In this document: piece by piece, positions 16,983-26,076 of the stretch
Layout: each line of letters opens with the position of its first letter
Position numbering within the stretch: the first letter of the stretch is position 1
Origin: Thiobacillus sp.
Lineage (GTDB): Bacteria > Pseudomonadota > Gammaproteobacteria > Burkholderiales > Thiobacillaceae
Assembly: GCA_024235835.1 (NCBI GenBank)
Contig: JACKLQ010000002.1
Coordinates: 124,001 to 188,000 of the forward strand
DNA: 64,000 nt
Direction of reading: 5' to 3'
Program-made: the position numbers and the translations under genes
The notes under the pieces: model-generated
What the model saw: only the letters and a program-made list of their open reading frames with translations
Told to the model about the DNA's origin: nothing
Databases searched by the model: none

Positions 16983-17186
16983 TTCGTGCTCCTTGTGGGA
17001 TTGATCAAAACTCGTGCGCGTCTCTCCGTACGTACCGCGTGCGTTGCTGGGGGGTGGGCTCGTGGCCGGCATTCCTATGGTCCAAACGCTGCCGTCGTAG
17101 TAGTCTTTCGCCATGACGATCCTTTCTGGGTTAGCGCACGACATGTGCTGCTTGCTGGAAGCCACTATGGGCGGGGAAATCGAATC

Positions 17187-18955
17187 GTTAGCGGAGACTT
17201 AGCGGAGATGAGCGGTGGAAATCGGCAGACGGTGAGCAACTACGATGCGAAGGACGTCTGCGAAATCGGGGCATTTCCTTTGATGCAGCTCAAAATCGCG
17301 CTTGCGATGCTTCCGCTACATGCTGAAGAGGGGCCTCATCGCGATAGCCTTCCTGAAGCTGCACTCGTTGCAGCTCTTATTGCTCAAGGCGCAACTACAG
17401 AGGAAACCGCACTGTCCCTGGTTTACACGCTACGACGCCAATTTGAAGCGTTGTCGCTGCTTGATCCACGCGAGCTTCAGCATGGCAAGTGGGCGTTTGT
17501 TTCGTTTCCGGCTTCTTTGCTGGGGCGCTCGTGGCTCACTACCTTGGCAACGCCCGGCCAATCTTTGCTACCGCAGGACTATTGGGAGCAAGGCGATCAT
17601 CGCCCTGATGAAATCAAGGAAGAGCAGCGCGCGCTACTGCACAGAATTGAAACAGAACGCACCCAACTTAACCCTGAGGCCCAGCCAATCCGCGTTGTCC
17701 ACGTCGCATGGGCGATCATTCGCTGGGGTGAAAAGTTCCTGCTGTTCAGGCGGGAGGACAAAAGCAGACCGGGTGAAAAAGGCTACGGCATGGTTGGCGG
17801 TCGCTTCAATCTGAGCGATCTGCCGTCCCCCATCCAAACACAAGCGGACATTCTTCAAGAAACTTTTCAGCTTGACTCCACAGTCGTCGCTCAACATATC
17901 GCCACCACCTTGAAGCGGGAGTTGGAGGAAGAAACAGGAATGCTCATGGCCAAGCACTACTCCTTCGAGGATTTTGGGAAACCACTGCCGACCTACAAGG
18001 AAGTCAACGGCGCGGGCAACCGGCATGCTTACAGCGCCTACAGATTCCATCTTTTTCAAGTCAAACTCACTCCAATGGGTGAGACGCATTTGCTCGCCAA
18101 GGTTGCAGGGGATGAACGGCTGACATGGTTTTCCGCCGCCGAAATCGCTGCGCCACAGCGTGCGGACGGCGCTGCCGCATATGTGGATGCATTGCATCAA
18201 GCGTGGGGTAAAAACTTAGGGAAGAACCTAGCCACGGCCCCCGACTCAAGGGTTAGCCAGCCAGTATTCACGGGAGAGTCCATGATGCTGGACTTGCCAG
18301 GCACCCCCGACGCGTCGTTTCAACTTGGCAAGCCGGGCAAGGAGAAACCCGTACGCCCAATTGAAGCGTTGGGGAAAGCTGAATGGCAACTGCTCATACT
18401 CCTGGGATGGCATGCCCGGGACTTCCATATGCGGATGAACGCCGACGCCGGGGTTCGCTTACTGGGCAATGGCTGGATTGAGGCACGGGGCCTTGTGTCA
18501 CTCGCTCGCAGCCTGCACGAAAAAATCCAGCCCGTATTGCCCGGTTTGTTGGAGATTAGGGAAAACCGCTTTGTGTCCATGAGTATTGCGCCTGACGCCC
18601 TGCTTTTCCCTGCTGACCTGTTCCGTTACCAGATACAGGGCAGCAACAGCACGGGCGGAGTGTTCTGGTTTGAACGCCTTGAACTTGTAACGCCTTGGGG
18701 AAGGCTGGGAAATAATGTCTACGAGCGAAACATCAATGGGAACACCGTGGCCGCGCTGCGGGCTCTCGAAAAAGGTGATGAACCTGACGGTGATTGGGAA
18801 AGATCTCTGCGTGAACAGCTTGGGGGTGGGGTAAGGGGTGTTGGGCTGCGCAGACTGTGGAGCACCAAAGGTAACGTCACGAGCTTGGTCGAGGGGCTCA
18901 AAAGGCTCTCCGACACATCGCTGGTGTGACGGTGCTCCGGTAGTTCTCCGCTAAC
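17187..18955. repeat. Inverted repeat pair bracketing the Nudix gene
   Basis: GTTAGCGGAGA at 17187-17197 recurs inverted at 18945-18955 (TCTCCGCTAAC). With small gaps the match extends outwards to TCG on both sides. The repeats enclose exactly one gene, the Nudix gene at 17208-18929. They could be the ends of a small mobilised cassette or a pair of regulatory sites. Confidence 0.5.
17208..18929 (+). CDS. Nudix-domain protein of the defence island
   Basis: A protein of 573 aa starting at ATG 17208 directly after an AGCGGAG site; the open frame upstream lacks a ribosome site. The N-terminal 150 residues are helical (EAALVAALIAQGATTEETAL). A Nudix fold follows: HVAWAIIRWGEKFLLFRRE, the glycine loop GYGMVGGRFN and, after an unusually long insert of about 40 residues, the catalytic helix RELEEETG. 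The C-terminal third is an unknown domain with FHMRMNADAGVRLLGNG. Nudix enzymes hydrolyse nucleoside-diphosphate-linked compounds; the fusion is much larger than housekeeping types. Lying near a Mokosh-like pair and bracketed by repeats, it may be a defence or nucleotide-signal gene, which is inference. Confidence 0.75.
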   Translation: MSGGNRQTVSNYDAKDVCEIGAFPLMQLKIALAMLPLHAEEGPHRDSLPEAALVAALIAQGATTEETALSLVYTLRRQFEALSLLDPRELQHGKWAFVSFPASLLGRSWLTTLATPGQSLLPQDYWEQGDHRPDEIKEEQRALLHRIETERTQLNPEAQPIRVVHVAWAIIRWGEKFLLFRREDKSRPGEKGYGMVGGRFNLSDLPSPIQTQADILQETFQLDSTVVAQHIATTLKRELEEETGMLMAKHYSFEDFGKPLPTYKEVNGAGNRHAYSAYRFHLFQVKLTPMGETHLLAKVAGDERLTWFSAAEIAAPQRADGAAAYVDALHQAWGKNLGKNLATAPDSRVSQPVFTGESMMLDLPGTPDASFQLGKPGKEKPVRPIEALGKAEWQLLILLGWHARDFHMRMNADAGVRLLGNGWIEARGLVSLARSLHEKIQPVLPGLLEIRENRFVSMSIAPDALLFPADLFRYQIQGSNSTGGVFWFERLELVTPWGRLGNNVYERNINGNTVAALRALEKGDEPDGDWERSLREQLGGGVRGVGLRRLWSTKGNVTSLVEGLKRLSDTSLV

Positions 18956-19030
18956 AACGATGCATGGACACCTTCAGTTCGATTCACCGAACGCACTCCC
19001 GCATGGGAAAGAACGAAGAAAGGATCGACC

Positions 19031-19212
19031 ATGATCGACAAAGCCCTTCCCGCCGGCTTGGCTGGCGAAAAGCTCTCCCGCGCCATCACTGGCGCTGTCA
19101 TTGGTTAGAGGCCGTTGGTCTCACGACGGTAGCTACGATAGAAGTCCCAATAGTTGTGCCGGTAGCAGTACTGGCCGGAGGCATTGCGCTTGTGCGCAGC
19201 CTGTTCGGCTGA
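19031..19212 (+). pseudogene. Frameshifted small hydrophobic ORF
   Basis: Starting at ATG 19031, after an AAAGGA site, the frame reads MIDKALPAGLAGEKLSRAI and stops after 25 codons at TAG (19106-19108). Reading one base back at that stop continues into LEAVGLTTVATIEVP and a hydrophobic Gly/Val/Ala-rich tail ending RSLFG at 19212. Joined, this is a protein of about 61 aa with one membrane segment. It is either a decayed gene or one read by frameshifting. No family is recognised. It lies between the Nudix gene and the IS3 element. Confidence 0.45.
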
Positions 19213-19396
19213 GAGGGGTGCAATGTTATCCCTGATGTTTACCGCTGCAATGCCGAACATCGTGATTTCGAAGAACAGGAATTGAGGAATGGAGTTGCTC
19301 CGGCAAGCACAGTATTTGCCGAGCACCCTGAGGTTCCCCCGGAATTTCGTCTTCCAAGGGTGACATAAGATGGACGTCACGAAGGAAAGGAAGACG

Positions 19397-19687
19397 ATGA
19401 AGATCCCGAAGCAGGAGTACACCGCCGAGTTCAAGGAGCTGGCGGTCAAGCGAGTCAAGGAAGGGCAGTCGATCGGCGCAGTGGCCAGGGAGTTGGGGCT
19501 GGTCGAGCAGACGCTGCGTAACTGGGTCAAATCGGCAGCGGCTGGCAAGCTCAATGGCGCTGGCGCCAAGGTGGTGACCCCGGAGGAAATGGAACTTTCG
19601 CGGCTGCGTGCTGAGAACATCCGGCTCAAGCGGGAGAACGAAATCCTAAAAAAAGCGACGGCGTACTTCGCGAGGGATGCGCTGTGA
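19397..19687 (+). CDS. IS3-family transposase OrfA (helix-turn-helix)
   Basis: A protein of 96 aa from ATG 19397 (MKIPKQEYTAEFKELAVKR); an ATG 27 bp upstream is in frame but gives an atypical start. The helix-turn-helix is SIGAVARELGLVEQTLRNWV, and the C-terminal leucine zipper is around LRAENIRLKRENEILKKATA. OrfA binds the element ends and, by -1 frameshifting at the A7 run, is joined to OrfB to make the active transposase. Confidence 0.93.
   Translation: MKIPKQEYTAEFKELAVKRVKEGQSIGAVARELGLVEQTLRNWVKSAAAGKLNGAGAKVVTPEEMELSRLRAENIRLKRENEILKKATAYFARDAL
19648..19655 (+). other. Programmed -1 frameshift site of IS3 (A7G)
   Basis: AAAAAAAG sits near the end of orfA. A -1 slip here moves ribosomes from the orfA frame into the orfB frame, which is the known mechanism for making OrfAB in IS3 elements. 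The frames of the two genes differ by exactly -1. Confidence 0.75.
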
Positions 19688-20574
19688 AGTACGCCTGGGT
19701 CGACGCGCAGCGGCAAACCTACGAATTGGCCGAGATGTGCGCCGTGCTGAACGTCAGCGTCAGCGGCTACCGGGCCTGGAAGCGTGGCGGCACGCCCAAC
19801 CGCAAGCGCCTGACGGACGCCCAGATGCTGGTGCTGATCCGCGCCATCGACGCCGAACTCAAGGGCAGCTATGGTAGCCCGCGGATGGTTCTGGAGTTGC
19901 GGGATCGTGGTTTCTCGGCGGGCAAGGAACGGGTCGAGCGGTTGATGCGGGAGAACGGCATCCGGGCTCGTCACAAGCGGCGTTACAAGGCCACGACGGA
20001 CTCGAAGCACAGCCTGCCGGTGGCGCAGAATCTGCTGGATCGGAACTTCACCCCAGAGGCGCCCAACCAAGTCTGGGCCTCGGACATCACCTACCTGTGG
20101 ACGAACGAAGGCTGGCTGTACCTGGCCATCGTCTTGGACCTGTTCAACCGCGAAGTCGTGGGTTGGTCGCTGAAACCCCGGATGACGGCGGATATCGTGA
20201 CGGATGCGCTGACGATGGCCTGGTTCCGCAGGCGGCCGGCGCCGGGGCTGCTGCATCACTCCGACCGGGGCAGCCAGTACGCCAGTCATGCCTTCCAGGC
20301 CAAGCTGGGCGGGTATGGGATGACCTGCTCGATGTCGCGCCGTGGCAACTGCTGGGACAACGCACCCGCCGAGAGCTGGTTCAACAGCTTCAAGAACGAG
20401 CGGGTGCATGGCCAAGCATTCGAGACGCGCGAGGAGGTGAAGGCGATGGCCTTCGAGTACATCGAGGTGTTCTACAACCGGAAACGCCTGCACTCGACCC
20501 TCGGATACAAGTCGCCAGCGCGGTTCATGAAGGATTGGATCGACACTCAGAAACGAGTGCAGCAGGTAGCATGA
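19684..20574 (+). CDS. IS3-family transposase OrfB (DDE integrase core)
   Basis: A protein of 296 aa, starting at GTG 19684 or made only by frameshift with OrfA. An N-terminal HTH_21-like domain (ELKGSYGSPRMVLEL) is followed by the rve core with its three acidic residues: Asp in VWASDITYLW, Asp in LLHHSDRGSQYAS and Glu in NAPAESWFNSFK. The tail FYNRKRLHSTLGYKSPA is diagnostic of IS3. It appears intact, so the element may still be active. Confidence 0.95.
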   Translation: MKYAWVDAQRQTYELAEMCAVLNVSVSGYRAWKRGGTPNRKRLTDAQMLVLIRAIDAELKGSYGSPRMVLELRDRGFSAGKERVERLMRENGIRARHKRRYKATTDSKHSLPVAQNLLDRNFTPEAPNQVWASDITYLWTNEGWLYLAIVLDLFNREVVGWSLKPRMTADIVTDALTMAWFRRRPAPGLLHHSDRGSQYASHAFQAKLGGYGMTCSMSRRGNCWDNAPAESWFNSFKNERVHGQAFETREEVKAMAFEYIEVFYNRKRLHSTLGYKSPARFMKDWIDTQKRVQQVA

Positions 20575-20635
20575 AGCCCACCCGTTGGAAGACGAAAAAC
20601 CAGGGGAAGCTCACCCCTCGCGTGAGGAGTTGAAA

Positions 20636-23600
20636 ATGAACGCACACGACACCGTGCTTAATGATCGATACACGCTGACTGAGCGCGTCCTCGCCAAGCC
20701 CGGCATGCAGTCAGTCGAGCTTTGGGAAGCAATGGACAGCGAAGGCAATACCTACACCCTTAAAATCACCCCCTACTCTGGCGCAAGGCCCCCGCCCGAA
20801 ATTCTCCGCTTGTGGGACAACGATCTGCGGGTGATGTATCGCATCAGCAGCAGTGCAGGAGCAGACAGGCGGCTCGTGGTCATGAAAGACGCCGGCATTG
20901 ATGCCGATAAGCGCGTGATGATCCTCATCTATGAGGGCTGTCAACATGTTACTTTTGCTCAGATGCTTCGAGCGCGCGAACGGGAGCAGAAAGACTGGCT
21001 TTCACTCAATAAGCTGAAAGAACGTCATGTGAGGCGGGAGTTGTGGGGTTCCCTTCTTCGCGTGGCCTATGGCCTGAAATCGCTCCACGATCAGAATCTT
21101 ATACATCGCAATGTCACCCCAGAGGCAATCTGGGGCCGCCAAGGTGGAGGGGCTGAATCACTGCGCTTGAGCGGTTTTGATTGGAGTGCTCGCATCGGGC
21201 ATGTAGCCAATATCTCCGAGCGTAGTTCGTGGGCCACGCCCCCAGAACTTCAACAGGTGGGCTATTCATTTGCTTCCGACTGGTATGGCTTCGGTACTAC
21301 AGTCGCCCGGTGTTTCCATAAGGTGGAACATCTCAACAATCAAAACGCTGACCTTGCAGAAGACTTGGCCTCGACCATTTCCAGAGAAAACCCTTGCAAC
21401 CTTGAGCCTCTGGAGAAAGATTTCATCAAGGCCGTCACCGCCCCGAAGCGCCTGGATCGCCTGCAACGCGCCACGGACATCCTGGAGCGCATCGAGAAAA
21501 TCATCGAATCGCTCTATTTCGGCCAGCAAGGGAAAAGGGATGACCGCCGAGTGTTGCTTCATTTGGATCACAGGAATCCAGATACCACTGATTCGGCAAG
21601 AAGGGTGGGGTTTGTGGTCAACCCGGACGACCCTTTGGAAGGGTTTGATCCTGATTCGCCCGCGCATAGTGTCCGCCTGAAGGACTTTATCGTCGGCCAA
21701 CTGCGTAACGCAACATTGAGTTGGAGCCGTGGTGGTGCCTGGTTTGAAGTGAGGGGCGGCAGCCTTTTCATTCGAGGCAATAAGTGGATGGACTACGGGA
21801 GCAGCAAGGAACAATCCTGGAAAGCAGCGAAGGCTAATCTCAGCAACATATCGCGTTTGCCGGAGCCAGTGCCGGCCAATGGCTTTGACGATGTTCGCAT
21901 CGAGGTTGAGTTCATGCCTCATGAAGTCAACAAAAGAATTGGCCCTGGAACGGGATTCATTTCATGGGACAACTTTGCTCCCAAACAAGAAGATGCCCAA
22001 GGGTTGGGGCCGGATTCAGAGAACCTGCGGCAGTTTCTCAATGTATCCAACCAGTTTGAGGTCTTACTCCGCGATGCCGAGCTTTTCAAATACAAGATCG
22101 TCCATTTGAAAGAGGATACGGGTAGCACGGAAATCATCATTGCTTCTGCTGATGAGAGCCGCCCCTCGCGGAAATTTTTCAAGGCCGATAAGAGGATGCC
22201 TGATTTCATTCAGCAGGTAATGGAATCTGGACAGCGGGACTGCGACAAGGTTTTGCTGACCGATGCTGATTCCTTGTTTCTCAGGCGGGCTGGCGCGAGT
22301 GCAACCAGTGCGCCATCTGATGTGGGCAGGGAGCAGTGGACGGTCAAAGGCATTGACCAAGAGAACGAAACCCTCACGCTGTTTCGGCAAAACGCGCAGG
22401 GTGTTGCCCCGCCGCCACAGGCGGGGTATTTGCGCACACTCGGCCATTACGGTCAGATTCGGCTGATTGAGCGGCGCAAACAATCCATTGACCGTTTGTC
22501 TTCTCACGCTTTTTTGTTGCGAACGCTCGCTACGCCGGGGTTTACCAGCATTGATGCCGGTGAAAGTGAATTTCCTTGGCCGCAGATCGAGGAAGGTGGA
22601 GACGTTGATGAAAATAAGCTCGCGTCCATCAAGGACATCCTCAGGATGCGCCCGAAATATGCGCTGCAAGGCCCGCCCGGAACAGGCAAGAGCACACTGG
22701 TCGCCCATCTTTTGCGGCAAATATTGGAAGACGATCCAATGGCGCAAATTCTGGTCACAGCCAAGGATCATGCCGCCGTGGATGTGCTGCTCGACAAAGT
22801 AATGCGGCAAGCATACAGAGGCTCCTCAAAGGAGCAACTCCCGCTGGCCGTTCGGCTGAATCGCCGTGACGGGAATGACCATGCAAAGGAGCAAGCCCAG
22901 GGATTGATGCAGACTGCGCTTGACGCAATCAGCAAGAATGCCCTACATGACATGGCTGCTTGCGCGAATATACAGCGCGATTGGCGCGCCCTTCTCCAGG
23001 CATGGAGCAGTGATTGCCAGAGTGAATCTGCCCAAGTGCTGTCAAATGCGCTCGTTGATTTGGTACGGCGCGGCGCAAGCATTACTTACTGCACCACCAG
23101 TTCCGGCGACCTTGAAGAATTGGCCAAAGGGGCGCACTCGTTCGACTGGTCTATCGTCGAGGAGGCAGGCAAAACCCACGGGTTTGACTTGGCGCTGCCG
23201 CTTCAGGCCGGTCACCGCTGGCTGCTGCTTGGCGACCACAAGCAGTTGCGTCCCTTTCTCTATGACGAGTTCGCGGCTTGTTTCAATCAACTCAGAGGAG
23301 AGGATGGAACGGGTGGCGTCATCGGCATCCTTGAAGAACTCGGTCGCAAGCCGGGCAATGCTCGGCTCATTGACATCGAGTGGCTCAAGGAAAAACTTGA
23401 TACCGATAGGAACTGGGCCAAGTCCTTCCCAGTTTACGCACAACGATGGCTCGCCAGCTTTGAAAGCATCTTTGAGGGTCGCAGGAAGCTCAGGGGTATT
23501 ACTGAAAATCAGACCATCGGCGCTTCCGCAGGCTTGCTGACAAAACAGTACCGGATGCCGCCCGTGGTTGGTGACCTCAATTCAGCGGTTTTTTACAAGG

Positions 23601-24319
23601 GCGCGGTGAGCAATGCAACCGCTGACGCCCAAGGTGGCCCTAACGAAGACCATCGTAATCCCTTTGTTGCACCGGACTGGCTTGCTGGAAAATCTTTGGT
23701 CTGGGTGAACATTCCTTGGGATCAGGAACACAAGGAGGACAAAAAGACCGGCTATGCCAACAAGAGTGAACAGCTGGTCATCCAGCATCTTTTGGGGAAG
23801 ATGGAGATTGAAGATTTTCAGACAACTGGGCAACCATACACCGTCGCCATTCTTACCCCTTACAACATGCAGAAGATCGCCATCAATCGCAATTCAGAGA
23901 TTACGCCCCCGTCGGGCTGCCAATTCGGCAGCGCGCAGAACCGTGATGTCGATGAAAACATAGCCAAAGCCTATTCGGTGGACTCCTTCCAAGGCGACGA
24001 GGCGGATGTCATCATCGTGAGCCTTGTGCGCAACAAACCGACGCGGGCGCAAGAAACACTGTCGGCGAGCAACATTGAATTTATTGCCCAACCTGACCGG
24101 CTGAATGTAATGCTGTCCAGACCCAAACGCCTATTGATCATCGTTGGCTGCTGGGATTTCCTTTCAGCCTGTGTGGTTGGTGTTTCGTCCGCCACGGATG
24201 CTAGCGGGAACTACTACGATCCCGATTACGGGCCTTTCAAGAGAACACTTGAGGAACTCAGTGCCATGTTCAAGGATGGCCGAGCTTTGCAGATCTCCGC
24301 GCAAAAGGTACTGCAATGA
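20636..24319 (+). CDS. mkoA: Pseudokinase-helicase fusion, MkoA-like (Mokosh type I defence)
   Basis: A protein of 1227 aa from ATG 20636 after a GAGGAG site. Residues 10-300 have a protein-kinase fold with the ATP lysine in YTLKITPYS, but the catalytic loop reads LIHRNVTPEAIW (HRN for HRD) and the DFG site reads SGFDW, so catalysis is probably lost. A middle region of unknown fold follows. The C-terminal half is an SF1 Upf1-like helicase (COG1112): Walker A QGPPGTGKSTLVAHLL, Walker B IVEEAGK, GDHKQLRPF, KQYRMPP, SVDSFQGDEADVIIVS and RLNVMLSRPK. Type I Mokosh pairs such a protein with a PLD protein, which is the next gene, overlapping by 4 bp. The G+C content is visibly lower than in the core genome. 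Confidence 0.8.
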   Translation: MNAHDTVLNDRYTLTERVLAKPGMQSVELWEAMDSEGNTYTLKITPYSGARPPPEILRLWDNDLRVMYRISSSAGADRRLVVMKDAGIDADKRVMILIYEGCQHVTFAQMLRAREREQKDWLSLNKLKERHVRRELWGSLLRVAYGLKSLHDQNLIHRNVTPEAIWGRQGGGAESLRLSGFDWSARIGHVANISERSSWATPPELQQVGYSFASDWYGFGTTVARCFHKVEHLNNQNADLAEDLASTISRENPCNLEPLEKDFIKAVTAPKRLDRLQRATDILERIEKIIESLYFGQQGKRDDRRVLLHLDHRNPDTTDSARRVGFVVNPDDPLEGFDPDSPAHSVRLKDFIVGQLRNATLSWSRGGAWFEVRGGSLFIRGNKWMDYGSSKEQSWKAAKANLSNISRLPEPVPANGFDDVRIEVEFMPHEVNKRIGPGTGFISWDNFAPKQEDAQGLGPDSENLRQFLNVSNQFEVLLRDAELFKYKIVHLKEDTGSTEIIIASADESRPSRKFFKADKRMPDFIQQVMESGQRDCDKVLLTDADSLFLRRAGASATSAPSDVGREQWTVKGIDQENETLTLFRQNAQGVAPPPQAGYLRTLGHYGQIRLIERRKQSIDRLSSHAFLLRTLATPGFTSIDAGESEFPWPQIEEGGDVDENKLASIKDILRMRPKYALQGPPGTGKSTLVAHLLRQILEDDPMAQILVTAKDHAAVDVLLDKVMRQAYRGSSKEQLPLAVRLNRRDGNDHAKEQAQGLMQTALDAISKNALHDMAACANIQRDWRALLQAWSSDCQSESAQVLSNALVDLVRRGASITYCTTSSGDLEELAKGAHSFDWSIVEEAGKTHGFDLALPLQAGHRWLLLGDHKQLRPFLYDEFAACFNQLRGEDGTGGVIGILEELGRKPGNARLIDIEWLKEKLDTDRNWAKSFPVYAQRWLASFESIFEGRRKLRGITENQTIGASAGLLTKQYRMPPVVGDLNSAVFYKGAVSNATADAQGGPNEDHRNPFVAPDWLAGKSLVWVNIPWDQEHKEDKKTGYANKSEQLVIQHLLGKMEIEDFQTTGQPYTVAILTPYNMQKIAINRNSEITPPSGCQFGSAQNRDVDENIAKAYSVDSFQGDEADVIIVSLVRNKPTRAQETLSASNIEFIAQPDRLNVMLSRPKRLLIIVGCWDFLSACVVGVSSATDASGNYYDPDYGPFKRTLEELSAMFKDGRALQISAQKVLQ

Positions 24320-26076
24320 GCACAGAATTACGCATACCTCTTACCGAGATTAGGGTCAAGTTCCGCGCAGGCAGCCGTCGCCCCATAACGGAACTGGATC
24401 GTCTGGTCATGCAGGCAATCGCCGCCGGTGCAAAATCGGTCAATAGTCTCACACCGATATTCCAACTTCCCGAACGATTGTTGGTCGAGTGTTTGATTGA
24501 TTTGATGGACATGGCCTTGCTTGCTTTGGACGTTCACGGCGACGGATTTCGCCTGACAGAATTTGGAAAACGGAGCCTGGAGCTACACCTGACAACCTTC
24601 GGCGAACAACTGGACGACGCAGACGAGTTGATTTTCCTGCGCGAGGATTTGACAGGCCGCATCGGCCCGAGACGCATTGTTTGGTATGCGCGTGAAAAAG
24701 GTGACATGCCGCCGGGAACGGTGCAGGGGAATATCTCGTTCGGAGAGATGGAGCGGCTTCTTCTCCAGGAGTTCAAGGCAAACAAAGACTATCAGGGTAG
24801 GCATCTGCACTCGGTGGATTCCATCGTTCCCGTGCGTGATGGCATCAGTTTCAAGGTAACTGTGGACAAAGGCAGCATTTCCGGGCTGCCGAGCCAGTGG
24901 TGTCATCTTCAGCCGCTGCTCGTGGCGGAGGCTCAAAAACGGGGTGTCAGCTATGTGGGCGTGTCGCAGCGCCATGAACCGATTGAGGATGTGGCGTGGT
25001 GCGAAACCAGTCTAGGCGAAAGCGACCTGCTGCTTACGGCATCAATCCATGAATCCACACTGCTTGATGCCATCAATCAAGCCCAAAACCATCTCCTCAT
25101 CGTCTCATCCCATGTTTCGGAAAAAATGCTGAATACGCTCCAAGCCCCCATCACAGCGGCGATGCAGCGCGGCGTGCGCGTGGATGTGTTATGGGGCTTG
25201 CCTTCCCTTGACGAAGGCGGCGAGCCTCATGGAAAAACAACCAGGAGTTGGTCTCAGGCGATGCGCAAATCTTCCGGCAGTTGGGGCGACTACTTGGCCG
25301 TCAATGCGGAACCGCTCAATTCGGATGCCAAGGTTTTGGTTTGGGATATGCAGGATGGATCTTTCCAAGCCATCGTTGGCAGCTACAACTGGCTCTACGG
25401 GCTGGACGGGTCTGTTGCCCAAGAGCGTGGCTCGGAGGCCAGCGTCCGCATCAACGACCCGCGACTGGTGGGCAGCATTTGCTCCACACTGGCGGGGTGG
25501 CTTGATGCCAGCGGTCAGCAATCAAGCGGTATCCCACTCCGCTGGCGCCAGATTGGTTTGCATCTGGCCCAACTGGAAGCATCCGTCGTTGAGCATAACG
25601 AAAAGGTGAGTAGGGCGCGCGTAATTTTTGATGAGGAGCATGCCCAAATGCTCCGCGAGGGGCTAATGAATGCTGGTCAACGACTGCTAGTAACGAGTCA
25701 CAAGCTCAACCGTAGCGCCACGGGAGATCCAATTCACGGTGGAGGAAAACTGGAGTGGTTGGCCCTCAGAGATAGAAAGGATGGACTTCAGTTTTCCCTC
25801 GTCTCAGGCCGGTCACCCAAAGCCGATAGCTGGACTGTGGCAGATCAAAAAAGGCTTGAAGAATTGAGCGACGGCGTTGGCGGCTCTATTAGCCTTGGCA
25901 AAGGCACTCATGCCCGCGTTTTCGTGTATGACGACATGGCCGTTATATCGAGCTACAACTTTCTTTCGACGACACAAGACAAACGCCAATTAGGCGTAAT
26001 GTTGCAAAGTCAAATGGCAGCAGACAAACTCTGGGAAGCGTTCGGAGCGCCCCGGGGGAATTCGGGTGATGGCTAG
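24316..26076 (+). CDS. mkoB: PLD-domain protein, MkoB-like (Mokosh type I defence)
   Basis: A protein of 586 aa whose ATG overlaps the mkoA stop. The first 200 residues look like winged-helix DNA-binding and linker sequence (SVNSLTPIFQLPERLLVECL). Two phospholipase-D repeats follow. The first is altered (DAKVLVWDMQDG...VGSYNWL, Asp for the usual His); the second, near the C-terminus, reads THARVFVYDDMAVISSYNFL, keeping His and Asp but with Arg for Lys. PLD folds in defence systems are usually nucleases. Partner type, order and overlap match Mokosh type I. The substituted motifs leave activity open. Confidence 0.78.
   Translation: MSTELRIPLTEIRVKFRAGSRRPITELDRLVMQAIAAGAKSVNSLTPIFQLPERLLVECLIDLMDMALLALDVHGDGFRLTEFGKRSLELHLTTFGEQLDDADELIFLREDLTGRIGPRRIVWYAREKGDMPPGTVQGNISFGEMERLLLQEFKANKDYQGRHLHSVDSIVPVRDGISFKVTVDKGSISGLPSQWCHLQPLLVAEAQKRGVSYVGVSQRHEPIEDVAWCETSLGESDLLLTASIHESTLLDAINQAQNHLLIVSSHVSEKMLNTLQAPITAAMQRGVRVDVLWGLPSLDEGGEPHGKTTRSWSQAMRKSSGSWGDYLAVNAEPLNSDAKVLVWDMQDGSFQAIVGSYNWLYGLDGSVAQERGSEASVRINDPRLVGSICSTLAGWLDASGQQSSGIPLRWRQIGLHLAQLEASVVEHNEKVSRARVIFDEEHAQMLREGLMNAGQRLLVTSHKLNRSATGDPIHGGGKLEWLALRDRKDGLQFSLVSGRSPKADSWTVADQKRLEELSDGVGGSISLGKGTHARVFVYDDMAVISSYNFLSTTQDKRQLGVMLQSQMAADKLWEAFGAPRGNSGDG

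Larger units (their letters stand above)
19329..20613 (+). mobile_element. IS3-family insertion sequence, intact
   Basis: The left end begins TGAGGTTCCCCCGGAATTTC and the inverted right end begins TGAGCTTCCCCTGGTTTTTC; both continue with CGTCTTCCAA, so terminal inverted repeats of about 29 bp with few mismatches are present. CCC flanks both sides (19326-19328 and 20614-20616), the 3-bp duplication usual for IS3. It carries overlapping orfA and orfB with an A7G slippery site. The right end lies 22 bp before the mkoA start codon, so this insertion separates the Mokosh-like genes from whatever lay upstream. Confidence 0.94.
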
